Shown piece after piece: positions 1 to 11,139 of a DNA stretch of 60,000 bases (positions within the stretch are counted from its first letter, which is position 1; each line of letters starts with the position of its first letter). The DNA comes from Diphasiastrum complanatum (Eukaryota; Streptophyta; Lycopodiopsida; Lycopodiales; Lycopodiaceae). The notes under the pieces are model-generated. The model was given only the letters and a program-made list of their open reading frames with translations. It was not told the DNA's origin and ran no database searches. Position numbers and translations under genes: made by a program. The DNA is taken from contig CM055100.1 in the NCBI GenBank assembly GCA_029204225.1, positions 11,543,272 through 11,603,271 on the forward strand, in the 5' to 3' direction.

Positions 1-2436
1 GGGATTCCCAAGAGCCTCCCATCATAGCTGCACGAAAGTAGAGACGAGCAATCGACATGTGATCTTTGATTTGCTCTGAGGCCATCGGCTTATTTGGATT
101 GAATGCCAGAGGAGGGAGGCAACCATCCCATTTGGTTGCCACTGATGCCAACAGAGTTAGATCTTTAGCAAACATTGTCGATTATCACACCATGGAATCT
201 GGAGAGTGGACATACTCTCTCTGATATGCCTGTAAAGCACGGTGGAAGTCCACCGAAATGGTCCAGGTGTAAGGCTGATGGATGATTGGCCAATTGGGCA
301 TATGGATGGTGATTTTGTCCATAGCCAGCCCCAAATCTTTCCATTTATTTTTTTGCGGCATTGGCACGTAATAGGGATCTACCCGCAACTGGCGAGGGCT
401 GGCGACGTAACTCCTAATTGATTCCGGAGTTTTCTCAAAAATCGTGATTCTCCATGCCGGCTGCTCTCCCAGTGCAGGTATTTTGTCCAACTCTTTGCCG
501 ACCTCGATCTCGGAGGTCTTAAATTTTAGAACCCATCCACCACGCGAGGACTCATGTGGAGGTTGCTTTCAGAAGGTTTGGATTTGGTCCTCGAAGCTGA
601 TGGGCCTTCTGAATAGAGGTCTTGTCCTTGATGAAGATGGACTCGCTTGTACTGCCAGTATGGTTGGTGGTTGATTTGCTATATCTAGAGCTTCCCCCTG
701 GTCCATGCTCGAATCAATCCATGTATCCATTGGTATAGCTTCTTGGCATGGGGGGGAGAATTGCGGCATGACCGGGATGGGGATTTGTGCTCTGGCTTCC
801 AACACTTGAGCAGCTGGTTTTTCATAAGCGGTGATGGTCTCTTTTGCCTTGGCCAACTCGGTTGAAGCTGCTCCTTTAAACCTATCAAAGCGGCCCTGGA
901 ATCCCTGAAGGGCCACTATGTATGTCTCCACTTTTTTGAATAAATACGCAATCTCCGTCGGTGTGACCGGATGATCAGGTATTTGCGTTTGCAGATAGGC
1001 ATCACGCTCAAGGGTGGTCGCATCCAATTCACCTTGAAGCCGTGTGCAATCTTGTTCAGCCATCTGTAATTGTCCCTTCAGCAGCTGCACCTGTTGGTTG
1101 GCATCTTGCAATGTCTGATCTACCTGATCCTATGCGGTTGTCAGGGCGTTTTGCAGGGAGCTGATGTAATTTTCCAAGCGATCAGCTTGTTGTTGCGCCA
1201 ACTTATTTTCGCTTTTAGCCTTATCTTCATGTTGTTTGGCTATCCTTAACTCTCGATCCAGCTGGACAATTTTCTGGCTGATCAGAGTGTTTTCGGACCC
1301 CAGATCAGAGATTCTCTGCTCCATTTCCTTCTTCTTATCCAGCATAGACTGGATCACTTGTCCAAGGCTTGAAACCAACCCTAGAGCATCACCAGAATCG
1401 ATGGTCGTGGCGGCGGCAGCAGTAGGAGGACCTGATGGTACTGTCTTTGGTTGGCGTGGAATAGGTGCCATGGTCTCTTCTTCTTCAAAAATATCATCCT
1501 CTTCAAACCCTTCAGGCACTATGGCGTCGAACTATTTTGGTGTTTTTATAGCTGTGTCGACCCGAAGTGTGACTAGGCTCTCTTGTGTGTGAGGTTGCTG
1601 GCTGTCATCTTCGACACCAACAGTAGATTCATGGATATGTCCGAATCCTCTTCCAGGGGATTGGGGTTCAAAGGGCGTTGGGCTCTAGGGCATTTCAAAG
1701 ATTTTGGTGGCCCCAAGGGGGTCAAAATCATCGAACATATCCATAAAAAACTGTGTGTTGGGGAGGTTTTTTAGGTGTGCGGGGGTGAGGTGGCCTGGGC
1801 AGCTGTGATGGGAATGGTAGGCCCAATGGTCACAGACTGTCCTTGTATGGGAGCAGAGGCGAGGGAAGCATCAGAGGCTAGGGGGATGGGAAGTTCAGTG
1901 CGAACAGCACCAGGGGGTGGAAGCGCAGCTGACGAGGTATGCCTAGTGCGATGTCGTGACGCGAAAGGCATTAGGAAATTATTCAATAGTTGGGCAGCTG
2001 CGTGGATGGAAGGCTCAGTGATGGCTTCCAAAAGGTAGCCATCATTGGTCCAGTGCATATCATTGGTGAGGTCAATAAATGGCTTGATGGCTTGTTTAGC
2101 GTGCTTGTGATTGGGTGAGGCCTGCGTACCAGATGATATTCCTAGGTCTGCAAGGGCGGCCTCAGTGACGCGCACCTCGTGTGTGGCTCTCTAGAAAGTG
2201 ATATAGAATTTGGATTTCTCTTTCTTCCACGTACTGAAGGCAAGAGTGATGAAATCCATATTGATACGGCCCGAAAAGGCTCTCTCATGAATACCCATTG
2301 CAGTGAGTAGAGGCTCTGCAAGGGTCATCCACTGAGTGACTATGCTTGTGCTAGGAAGAATCATGATGTCCGTTGCAGATGAGACATCACGATGGATAGT
2401 ATAGCGCAGAGACTGGGAAGTATCGGTAGAAGACAT
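1..2436 (-). pseudogene. Unrecognised coiled-coil protein pseudogene (3' end beyond the window)
   Basis: Reading leftward from an ATG at 2436-2434 (MSSTDTS...), a protein-like frame continues to the window edge. It is broken by TAG at 2193-2191, one frameshift between about 1840 and 1771, TAG at 1687-1685, 1534-1532 and 1132-1130, TGA at 571-569, and adjacent TGA and TAA at 187-182. Each stop is one C-to-T or G-to-A change from CAG, TGG, CGA or CAA. The middle (about 1440-900) is a long heptad-rich coiled coil. It is preceded by an acidic stretch (EEDDIFEEEE) and a Pro/Ala/Thr linker. The last visible part is globular (DYYVP-like, YFRAAMMGGSWES). I do not recognise the family. An additional ORF or gag-like protein of a retroelement is possible from the context, but that is inference. 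Confidence 0.55.
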
Positions 2437-2454
2437 GATGATCAAAAAGGAATT

Positions 2455-3127
2455 ATAAACGCATAAAAGTGTATCAGGACATCCAAATCTGATTATAATA
2501 TTTTCATATAGAAACTTGGCCGTAGATTTCGCATCAGCCACTTTGACAGCTTTGGCTTCAACCCACTTGGTCATATAATCAGTTGCGATGATAATGTATC
2601 GGGCCTGAGATCCTTGCGCGACAGGATGAATAGGACCAATATATGGCAAACATCACATGTCTGAATAAAATTTCTGTGTCCTTATGAAGCGTAGGCCACC
2701 AACAACCGGATAGCAAAAGTTTGCGGACAGTAATATCTGTAGAGAAGTGTCCTCCACCCATGCCATCATGTGAAAACATGATTAAATCTGGTACTTCACG
2801 TGGTAAAACACACTATCGTAAAATATTATCTGATCCATGACGGTACAATTGTCCCGAAATTAATTGATAAGGTTGAGCCTTATGAATCAATTGTCTCTTT
2901 TGTACTTTTTTCAAAGAGTCATTTGGTTGTCCTAGCATCAGGTACTCAACAATATATGTCACCCACTCAGGTACTGCTTCAACATAGAACAACGCAGCAT
3001 CTGACAGTTCATCATCCACTTCAGTATAAATTGGTGCGGATTCAATTTGTGAAACGTGATCGGCTAGATAATGTTGCTTTCCCGTTCAAACCACAATCCG
3101 AAAGTCAAATTCAGTCAATAATAATAT
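2455..3127 (-). pseudogene. Ty3/gypsy integrase fragment, truncated inside the catalytic core
   Basis: This follows the RNase H on the same strand. The zinc-binding region is visible at 2779-2579 (GGHFSTDITVRKLLLSG, then WWPTLHKDT). The downstream CxxC pair (TCDVC) lies in a different frame, so there is a frameshift near 2680. The start of the catalytic core follows (IIIATDYMTKWVEAKAV, with the first catalytic Asp, then the FGCP segment near 2480). Homology stops at about 2455, before the second Asp and the Glu of the DDE triad. The unrelated coiled-coil pseudogene begins immediately after. The integrase cannot be functional. Confidence 0.85.
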
Positions 3128-3667
3128 TCATCTTGCAATACATCCAGTATTGCATGTCTTGTTTACCAAGTAAAGTAACGGTTGATGATCCGCATAAAAT
3201 GCAAAGTGCGTTTCCATGAGATAGTGACAAAATTTCCGACTAGAAAAAAACTTGGCTAGCGCTTCACGTTCTGTTGTTGAATAATTCTTTTCTGGATCTG
3301 TAAGCTGTATGCTTGCAAATCGTATAGGATAATCCTTCTTATAGTCACCTGGCTGCGTCAAAACTGATCCAATGGCGTATTTTGAGACATCCGTATGAAC
3401 ATGAAACTCTATCGTCCAATCTGGAGAACACAGTATTGGTGCTGAAGTTAATGCTTTTTCTAACTTTTCAAAGGCTTCTACCACCTCTACTGTCCAAATA
3501 GGAACAATAGTTAGTTTGTATATAGGTCGTGCTAAATCCGCAAAGAAGATAATAAAAATTTGATAGTAGTTCGCATGACCCATAAACACATAAACTCCTC
3601 GAATTGTTGCTGGCGGTGGCAATTCCACCAATAACTTTGATCTTAGAATAATCTGTGGCAATACCAT
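3128..3667 (-). pseudogene. Ty3/gypsy RNase H domain
   Basis: The frame 3667-3128 carries the thumb/connection region (GHANYYQIFI) and a gypsy-type RNase H. The motifs include FHVHTDVSKYAIGSVL (first acidic residue in TD), NYSTTEREALAKF (catalytic Glu) and FAFYADHQPLLYLVNK (AD-H). The domain is nearly complete. Its frame is offset from the upstream RT, and it ends in a frame change near CIAR. The order RT-RNase H-integrase matches the standard gypsy pol layout. Confidence 0.88.
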
Positions 3668-4385
3668 GTCTTGATATCACATGTCCAAGCACAACTCCGT
3701 GCGAAACCCATATCTGACATTTTTCCGGATTTAGAGAAATTTGATATTTGCGACATCTTTCAAATACTTTCTCCAATCGATCCAGGTGGTCTGTATCTGT
3801 ACTATGAACTCCCAAGTCGTCCAAGTAAATTTCAAGGAATTTTTGCAGATAATCTTTAAACGCAAATTGCATTACTCTTTGGAATGAACTTGGTGCATTA
3901 CAGAGTCCAAACGACATTACTTTGTAAGCATAGGTGTCCCATACTGTTGCAAAAGCAGTTTTGTGGCGATCGGCAGGTGCAATCTTAACCTGGTTGTAAC
4001 CACTAAATCCATCCAGGAAACTATAAGCTTCCGCTCCAGCAAGGCGATCCAAAATGCTTTCAGTAAAAGGCAACGGAAAGCGATCCTTCCGTGTCACTTT
4101 ATTCAATGCTTTGATATTCACACAAATCCTCAATTTTCCATTTTTCTTAGGAACAATGACAATTGGTGAAATGCATTCAGTGTGTTCGATCTCATAAATG
4201 AAATCGGCGTCAAGCAATCTCTGAAGTTTTTTCTTTATCAGATCTGCCACATTAGGATTACAGCGATAGAAATTTGTAACCTTTGGAACTATATCAGGTA
4301 CTAAAGCTATGGTATGTTCAATCACTGATGTCAGAATACCCTTCAAATCTGGATAAGTCCATGCACATGCTGTACTTTTCTACCT
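3640..4385 (-). pseudogene. Ty3/gypsy reverse transcriptase domain
   Basis: A long open frame from 4346 leftward encodes the core gypsy RT. The motifs are VIVPKKNGKLRICVNIKALN, YSFLDGFSGYNQVKIAP, TAFATVWDTYAYKVMSFGL and the catalytic YLDDL box, which keeps both Asp residues. Homology begins upstream of the first Met, near 4385. Gag and protease are absent here, so the 5' side is truncated. The frame shifts near 3640 into the RNase H frame. The best-preserved enzyme domain in the window, but clearly part of a dead element. Confidence 0.92.
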
Positions 4386-5353
4386 TGTGACTGATCAAAT
4401 GTCTGATGACTGTAGCATTCACTTAATCACTACTACACTTGATCACTACCATGTCTACACTTGATCACTAACCAGATTATCCATCACAAATGATGCATTG
4501 GAATTTTCTTATTTTGAGGATCCATGCTACATGAACACTTTGATAGAAAAGAATGGAAATGTTGCTCACGATTGACTTGCAAACTATGAGTGCACCAAGT
4601 TCAAGATTCTTGTTTTGTTGAAGCAAGAGATAACTTTATTTGACTGTGATATACATTTAAGTTTAGCCTTGATTTTTTCTCCATCACATCAATTCAATAT
4701 TTGTAAGTATTTCATAGATCTTGTCTATCCTTTAAGAACGTACATATATTGCCAAAAAATACTACAAATTGGCCTGATTTTGCATGCTTAAAAACCGGCT
4801 AACATTTTGGCAAAATCAACTAGAGGAGAGTGGTCCCAACATAGGAGACCCAAAAAGCAACAAAAAATTTATTGTTAATGAAGCAGAGTGAAGCAATTCC
4901 CCGACAAATCGACTCCATCTGAACTTAACTTGGAATCATCGTATGCACCAGAAATATTGGATCAGGCTTTTCCAACATAGTTCTCAACGAAATTATTTAG
5001 AGCCATTGGTTGAGTCCTAGAATTGATACCTACATTACATCCACTATGTGCACCTAAGTAGTCTCATGCTCACATTTCCATTAGATCTTATTATATGCCC
5101 ACTGCGGATCCATGCGTATTGGAAATATGCTAATGCAATTCTTTCTTTACGAGGTGATAAATGGTGAATGGATTGTTCTTCAATATGTGAATAAGGATTG
5201 GTATAAGTGAAAGCATAATTTATGTTCATCTCTCATTTTCTCTTATAAGTTTTTCTAAGTTCACATACTCACTCTCATATATCTACTCGAGAAATAGATA
5301 CATATCTGATATGTGGTCTTGTCAAGAAATTCTCTCAAGAGTAGATGTTGCTA
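4386..5353. other. Non-coding spacer, nothing recognised
   Basis: AT-rich sequence with no ORF of convincing composition on either strand. A short direct repeat (CACTTGATCACTA, 4430-4475) is the only structure seen. It separates the truncated gypsy block from the tandem duplication that follows. Confidence 0.5.
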
Positions 5354-5690
5354 CACCATTGGATGAGCTATTGGATGAGGATGGGGCCCTGCCTACACTT
5401 TTGATCATGGTAAGAAACAAGCTCATCCCATTGACACACATGTGACACCCTTTCTTAAGAAGATAAGCAAGGTGATTAACATATCATGAGAATTTTTGCC
5501 TTATGCAAGGCTTATAATCATTAAAAAAATCACAAAGAAAAAAAACCATTGGATAATGCACTATTGGATGCCGATGGGGCCTGCTTGCACCTTTGATCAT
5601 GAGGAGAAACTTGACAAGGTGATTGATATATTACAAGAATCTTTGCCTTAAGCTAACTTTTTTAATCATTAGAAAATTAAAAATCTAATC
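5354..5690. repeat. Imperfect tandem duplication of about 190 bp
   Basis: Unit 1 starts at 5354 (CACCATTGGATGAGC) and unit 2 at 5545 (ACCATTGGATAATGC). They share in the same order a GATGGGGCC block, CTTTGATCATG, GAGAAAC/AAGAAAC, AAGGTGATT, ATCTTTGCCTTA-like and TTAATCATTA segments, with small indels. No coding potential is seen. Confidence 0.6.
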
Positions 5691-5795
5691 TAATGCTCAA
5701 ATTCATGTGGAGTGGCAGCGCAGCTTAGTGAAGTGGAGTCACCATAACCTACCTACCACTAGCACGACAAAGCTAAAACAAAACTCATTGGAATT

Positions 5796-5900
5796 CTCAA
5801 AAGTGAAGCTCACCTAAATAACACCTAAACACCTTTGCTTTTAGCAAATAATCACAATAGCCCTTCTCAAAAGTGAACCTCACCTAAAATAACACCTTAG
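5796..5900. repeat. Short tandem duplication, period about 70 bp
   Basis: The segment CTCAAAAGTGAAGCTCACCT at 5796 recurs at 5866 as CTCAAAAGTGAACCTCACCT. In both places it is followed by AAAATAACACC-like sequence. Confidence 0.55.
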
Positions 5901-5904
5901 CCTA

Positions 5905-6320
5905 GAGGCTAACGTGACACCTGAAACAGGACCAGCCCTGAGCCATGCTGGTCATTCCTTAACATTCTCCAACAGATTTTAGTAGTGTGTCAGGATCACC
6001 TACACAAACGCCGAGCATCGCTCCGATCAATATATAAGATCATCGAATATGCTCGGACCTTGGGAACAGTACTTCGCACCTCGGGAATCAGGATATGTAT
6101 GGAAGCTGGAACAAGTAACCAGAGAATGATGTCAAATATCAATTTCGTACTGCAGGCTCCAGTTTTCAAGGAAAATACGATATATGATCGAGGTGTGATG
6201 CGTTTTTCGTATCTTTTCCAGAAAACTGCGCTTCCTGTTGCATAAATGTTTCCCGGGAGCCTGAACTCGGGAGCGACGATGATTAACGAATTAGTGGAAA
6301 CACGCATCCTCACGTTTTGC
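5905..6320 (-). repeat. Dispersed repeat R, inverted diverged copy
   Basis: The reverse complement aligns along its length with 18195-18650 and its three relatives. Shared blocks include GGTTTCTGCAACAGGAAGC-type, TTTCCGGAAAAGATACG-like, the TTCCAGCTTCCATACATATCC block, GTGATCCTGACACACTA and CTGTTGGAGAATGTT. It is visibly more diverged than the other copies. Only the central part of R is present, and no product is recognised. Confidence 0.75.
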
Positions 6321-6960
6321 TAGGCAAACATAATTTCTCCACACCTCAAACCATACGCCTGTTTAAGATGGCGAAGACGTTGAAGTTGAGCGCTGCCTAG
6401 TGTGCTGCTAATGGTTAGTAGTGCGTTTGTTAGAACCTGAAAAATTGATCCTCTTGGTTTGTTAGGATGTCCATAGCCAGGGCCCACTGCCCAGTGTTCT
6501 GGTTTGTTAGGATGTGCATAGGCTCCATAGCTCGGTGTTTTGCAACTTGATCTTCGGTGTACTTGTACTATTTGGCGGTATGTACTTTGACGCTTTTTTA
6601 GCTTGGGCCTCCGGCTTGCTTATTGAGTACAAGGCGCGATTTCCCTGCCTACCTGATTTGAATCATTCTTGTTAGTTCACAATTCAACCCACTCGGAAAC
6701 CTCCTTACCGCTTTGGAAACCTCCTCAGCAGTAAACCTCCTTGGAGTTATCCTCAAAAAACCTACATTTTAGAGAACTTTTCAATTTTCGAAGACTTTTA
6801 CTCATAAAAAGGTATATATGCTTGTCAGATATTTATGATATCGGTTTTTTAAAAAACTTGACAGTTCCATTCCTATACTTTGCCGGTTTTTCTGAGCACT
6901 GATTCAACCAATTCTGCTAGGCTAGGATTCTATGTATCTACGACATTTAGCAGTCAATAG
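6321..6960. other. Non-coding spacer with short internal repeats
   Basis: No gene is seen. TGGTTTGTTAGGATGT occurs twice (about 6455 and 6501), and AACCTCCTT recurs around 6700-6740. Confidence 0.45.
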
Positions 6961-7072
6961 AATGGCCATTCGACTAAGTGGGAGTGACAACCTTTCCAGC
7001 TTTGCCACAATAGCAGAATGGCCATTCGACTAAATGGCATTGACAACCTTTCTAGCTTTGCCCCAATAGCAG
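6961..7072. repeat. 56-bp perfect-length tandem repeat, two copies
   Basis: Units at 6961-7016 and 7017-7072 both begin AATGGCCATTCGACTAA and end CAATAGCAG. They differ at a handful of positions. Confidence 0.85.
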
Positions 7073-9299
7073 TAAGCTATTGTGACGATTTGTTAAAAAT
7101 TGAGGTGTTAATTTTTTTAAATTGCAAGGCATGTGTTCTAATGATATATCACTTAAGAGGATAGTACCATAGGGAATTGTGCTTTTAGTGAAGCATATTT
7201 TTGCTTTCTTTTTGGCATGGTTAAATTTTTTTGTTCTCATGAAGATTATAGGTTGATCGTAGTTTAGATGATAGATTATTTTTTTAGTCAATGAAAAGTT
7301 AACGCTTCGAGTCTAGTTTTGTAAGAATATAAACTAATTGTTTGATAGTACTACAGTAGTGTACTACTTACCATTATTGTTAAGCACTTGATCACTTACA
7401 AAGTGATAATCTATATGTGTTTAGTCTTAGCATAATAAATAGGATTTTACACAAGTTGTATACCACTACTCTGGCCATCACATAAAATAGTAATCCTAGA
7501 GTCCTTTTGAAGTCTAGTAGCTAGCATAACCAAACAACTTCTTGTACCACACTTTCTAAAGCTTTAATACTCAGCTGATAAAGCAGGGCTAACAATTTGC
7601 GAGTAAATAATTGCGAGTTTTGAGTTGTTTTTGGCCAAATTTGTAGATAGCCATGATCAAACATTAACAAAAAAAAATTACACAATTCCTTTTATGCTTC
7701 AAAAATAAATAAATTCATGGTTTCATCAATTATTAATGATTTGACAATTGTAATCCAAGAGTATCTATGAATTTGTTTACAATATTTGCAATTACAATTA
7801 CTACAACCATGATTTGGCAAAGATAGTTAAGATTTTTAAAAATGTGAATGTACTTCAAATTTCACAATGAGAATGCACAGAAGTAGTCACAATTGAATGT
7901 GTGTAATATCACAATTGATATTTATGTAGACCATAAGGTCATACTTCTTAATAGAAAAGTACAAGAGACCCAACCTCAATCTACATTCTCATGGCTTAGC
8001 CTTCTATAACATACATAGTGCTCATAACTACACATAATTCACCCAAAAACTAAATCATACATGCTTCTTTTAATTTTCTTTGAATATACCATTTTTTTCA
8101 ATGAAAAGTAAGAATGTTTCAAAATTGCATGAGAGTTCTATATGATTATCAAAACACAAAGTAGATTCATCGCTCAATAACGAAGTAGATTCATCATTTA
8201 AAGGACAAATCAAAAAAAATTTAAGCCGAGTTAATTTGTTTTGAAGATTGTTAAAAGTACTCCTCCTTTGAAACTCTCATGAAAGAATGTTTGCATTTGG
8301 AAATCTTACATGAAAGAATAAAGTTTATTTTTGTTTCCTTTTTAAATACACCACAATACACTAGATTTTTTTGTTATATTTTTATAATTGTACAACCTAG
8401 TGGTTCCATCATGTACCCTTGAAACTCATGGCAATTCCTTAAACTTTGACATTTGAAAGAAATTTATTAAGCAATTGAAACACAATTTCTTGTCTTTGCA
8501 AGACAAGGCCAAAAGATCTTGATGTGCATTAGCAAAACAACAAGCGCTGTTATATGGTGGGGCTTGATGCAAACCCATGTCTGATATGACCAAGATGTTT
8601 ACTGAGAAATGGTCCTTCTAGAGAGGCTAGGCATGAACAATTTATGTGATCTACACTAATTGGGACATTATCTCTCAACAGCCTTCAACTATTGATAAGG
8701 CTTATCGCAACGCTTGAAGAAATATCAACTAACTTACGATCATATATATAAGTGATAATGTTCTTCCGCCATGTAGCAATCTTTGTAGCCCAGATCATTG
8801 TTGTCAACTTCTAAGATAATTAGCGATTGGAGTGTTTTTAGCCATGTTGATGGTGGGTAGCTTTGAAACCAAAGCCAAATGTGCTCATTATACCACAACA
8901 ACAAGACTACATGTGAATCATACACATGAATGTTGATTTAAAGCCATGGAAACCCATGAATGTCCTAACATATCCTTTCTACAATCAATCACTGATCATC
9001 TCAAGATTTCATGCACGAGGTGGTGTCGAGAGCTATAGTGGCTACAAGGTTATGCAGTTGTGAAATCATTAATAATTTTTCTTTTTTGTAGCCTAGTATG
9101 AATGCAGATTATTAGCCTCAAAAGCACAATATATTGTGTACATTGATTTAAATATCATTACTCAAAAAGAAGTTGCATCCCACAATGATTGCAAGCAATC
9201 GATGTGGAAGAATTTTTTTTTTTGCTTGACTACTTTGAGATCATGTGCATAGGGAGGCAACAAAGATTATCCTCCTCATTTATCATCAATGATCAATGT
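7073..9299. other. AT-rich non-coding stretch, nothing recognised
   Basis: Both strands have only short frames without family motifs. Runs of A and T are frequent. No terminal repeats or transposon ends could be identified by eye. Confidence 0.45.
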
Positions 9300-9575
9300 G
9301 GGAGGCAATTATTTTTGGCTCATTGCTCTCAAAATTTGGGAACAAGGAGGGGAAAAAAAGATATGCGCCTCACATTTTGTGGGAGCTGATTTCCCTACCA
9401 TAGGGCATGTGCCTAACGATGTGTGATGTGGATGAATTGATTACATTCACATTTCTTGATGTTGCACGACATTTTAAGGATGTTGAGTTTTTGAGGAGTC
9501 ATGCAATATTGATCCCATTGAACAAAGATGTGGATGAGATCATACATACATCGACTTTCCTCCTAAACCATCGGC
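9300..9575 (+). pseudogene. Helitron/PIF1-like helicase remnant
   Basis: The frame starting near 9407 reads DVDELITFTFLDVAR, then FLRSHAILIPLNKDVDEI. This is the pattern of the late helicase region of Helitron Rep-helicase proteins and PIF1 helicases (a hydrophobic LI.F.Y/F block, then L..RAIL.P.N.DVDEIN). Upstream, 9300-9400 looks like the preceding segment in shifting frames (HFVGADFPTIGHVPND in another frame). The expected Asn after DVDEI is missing and the frame fades after 9575. No Rep domain or Helitron hairpin end was found. This is a small decayed fragment. Confidence 0.55.
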
Positions 9576-9620
9576 CGTCACTCAGATCTCGTCGGCCGCC
9601 CGTCAACGACGAGCATACCC

Positions 9621-9628
9621 ACTAGTGT

Positions 9629-9662
<34 letters not shown>

Positions 9663-9666
9663 TAGT
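9621..9666. repeat. AT microsatellite inside a palindrome
   Basis: Arms ACTAGTGTA (9621-9629) and TACACTAGT (9658-9666) are exact reverse complements flanking about 28 bp of alternating AT. The whole block can fold as one hairpin or cruciform. Confidence 0.9.
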
Positions 9667-9689
9667 AAAGAGTGTCCACCGATGTCGGG

Positions 9690-9895
9690 CAGTCGAGGGT
9701 TTGTGTGCGTGTACGTATGTGTGTGGATTTGTGTGTTTGTGTTTGTATATGTCTATGACCAATGGTTTGGGTGGCTATCAATGGTCGAGGCGTGCGGCCG
9801 AGCAGTCAATGTTGTGTGTGTGTGAAGTGGGTCTATGTGAATGTGTGCATGTGCAAAATGTGTGAAAAAGTGTGTGTGCATGTGTGCTTGTGTAC
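9690..9895. repeat. TG-rich alternating purine-pyrimidine tract
   Basis: Interrupted GTGTGT and GTGTGCATGT runs at 9696-9755 and 9808-9895, separated by about 50 bp of ordinary sequence. The right edge coincides with the loss of copia RT homology, so it marks a breakpoint. Confidence 0.75.
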
Positions 9896-10910
9896 CATCA
9901 AATTCATGGGTAGGATTAGACATGAATTGACTTAAAGTGCTAACAGTGTATGCTAAATCTAGTCTAGTACATAGCATTGCATACATCAAAGATCCTATAA
10001 GTGAATGATAAGAGTACTTTGCTAAGTCGAGTACTTCACTATCAGAATCAACACAAGTAGTTTTAGTCAATACTTTACTTGGATCCATTGGAGTATCAAT
10101 TGGTTTGCAATCAGACATATGAAAATTTTCTAAAATGTCTTTTAGATATGCATGTTGGCTAAGATAGATCTTCTTCTGAAGTCTATTTTAAATAATGTGA
10201 ATTCCTAGCAAAGAATGGATAGCTCCTAAATCAGTCATGTCAAATTCCTTTGACAGATCACTCTTAGTAGTGTGCAAAAGAGAAGTGTCGTTAGACAAGA
10301 TAACTGCATCACCTACGTAAAGAGCTATGTGAATTGGTGCCTATATACTTCAAAGAACATTACAGTCAACCCAATTGAGTGAGATAAGAGTTGATTCTAT
10401 CAAACCATGCTCTTGCGGCCTATTTTAGACTGTAGATTGCTTTGTGCAGCTTGCACACTTTGTGCTCTTGGCCTTTGACTTCAAATCCATTTGGTTGGAA
10501 GGTATACAGCTCTTCCTCGATGTTATCATTGAGAAATGTTGTCTTGACATCCATTTGGTGCATTTAGAGGTCTTCCGCGGCTGCTAACGCAATCAGAGTC
10601 CTGATTGAATGGATCTTGATGACAAGACTGATAATGTCTTGATAATCCACTCCTTGGACTTGAGGGAATTTTTTAGCCACCAGTCGTGCTTTCCATTTAG
10701 CAATGGAACCATCAGAGTTGATCTTCTTCTTGAAGATCCACTTGTTGTCGATAGCTCTCTTCTGAGTGGGGAGTCAAACAATGTCCAGGTCTGGTTCATC
10801 AAAAGTGAGTTGTACTCGCTTTCCATATCTTCTTGCCACTTCACAACATCCTTGGAGTTAATTGCTTCAACTAGGCTTTTTGGTTCTTCTGATGAAGTCC
10901 AGAATGATTG
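9895..10910 (-). pseudogene. Ty1/copia reverse transcriptase, broken, active site mutated
   Basis: Reading leftward: the RT entry region (KWQEDMESEYNSLLMNQTW, near 10840), then frame-shifted middle motifs, then LYVGDAVILSNDTS at about 10325-10280. The catalytic box is normally YVDD. Here it is YVGD (10319-10308), so the first Asp is Gly. It continues with MSDCKPIDTPMDPSKV at 10118 and GSLMYAMLCTRLDLAYTV. Homology ends at about 9895 in the TG-rich tract, so RNase H is missing. It is co-linear with the integrase at 11140-12296 on the same strand. Confidence 0.88.
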
Positions 10911-11139
10911 AGGTGTATACCTATTAGGAACTGTCCGAGTCCGTGAGGATCTGCGGACGTTTGGTTGACCATGATGCGATGATGCTTCTTCTTGAACTTC
11001 TCCATATCTGCTCTCGAGCTGGCTTGGTCTGGTCTGATGACAAGTACTGTCGGTTGCTTGGCTTATGTAGCTGTAGTTGCATGTTTTGTAGAAGAAAAAT
11101 TATCGTTGGAAGATTCCATGCGACTTAGAATAGATGAAA

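Noticed and set aside
5354-7072. Tandem duplications as a CRISPR-like or satellite array
   Set aside because: Only two units each, with no regular spacers and different sequences.
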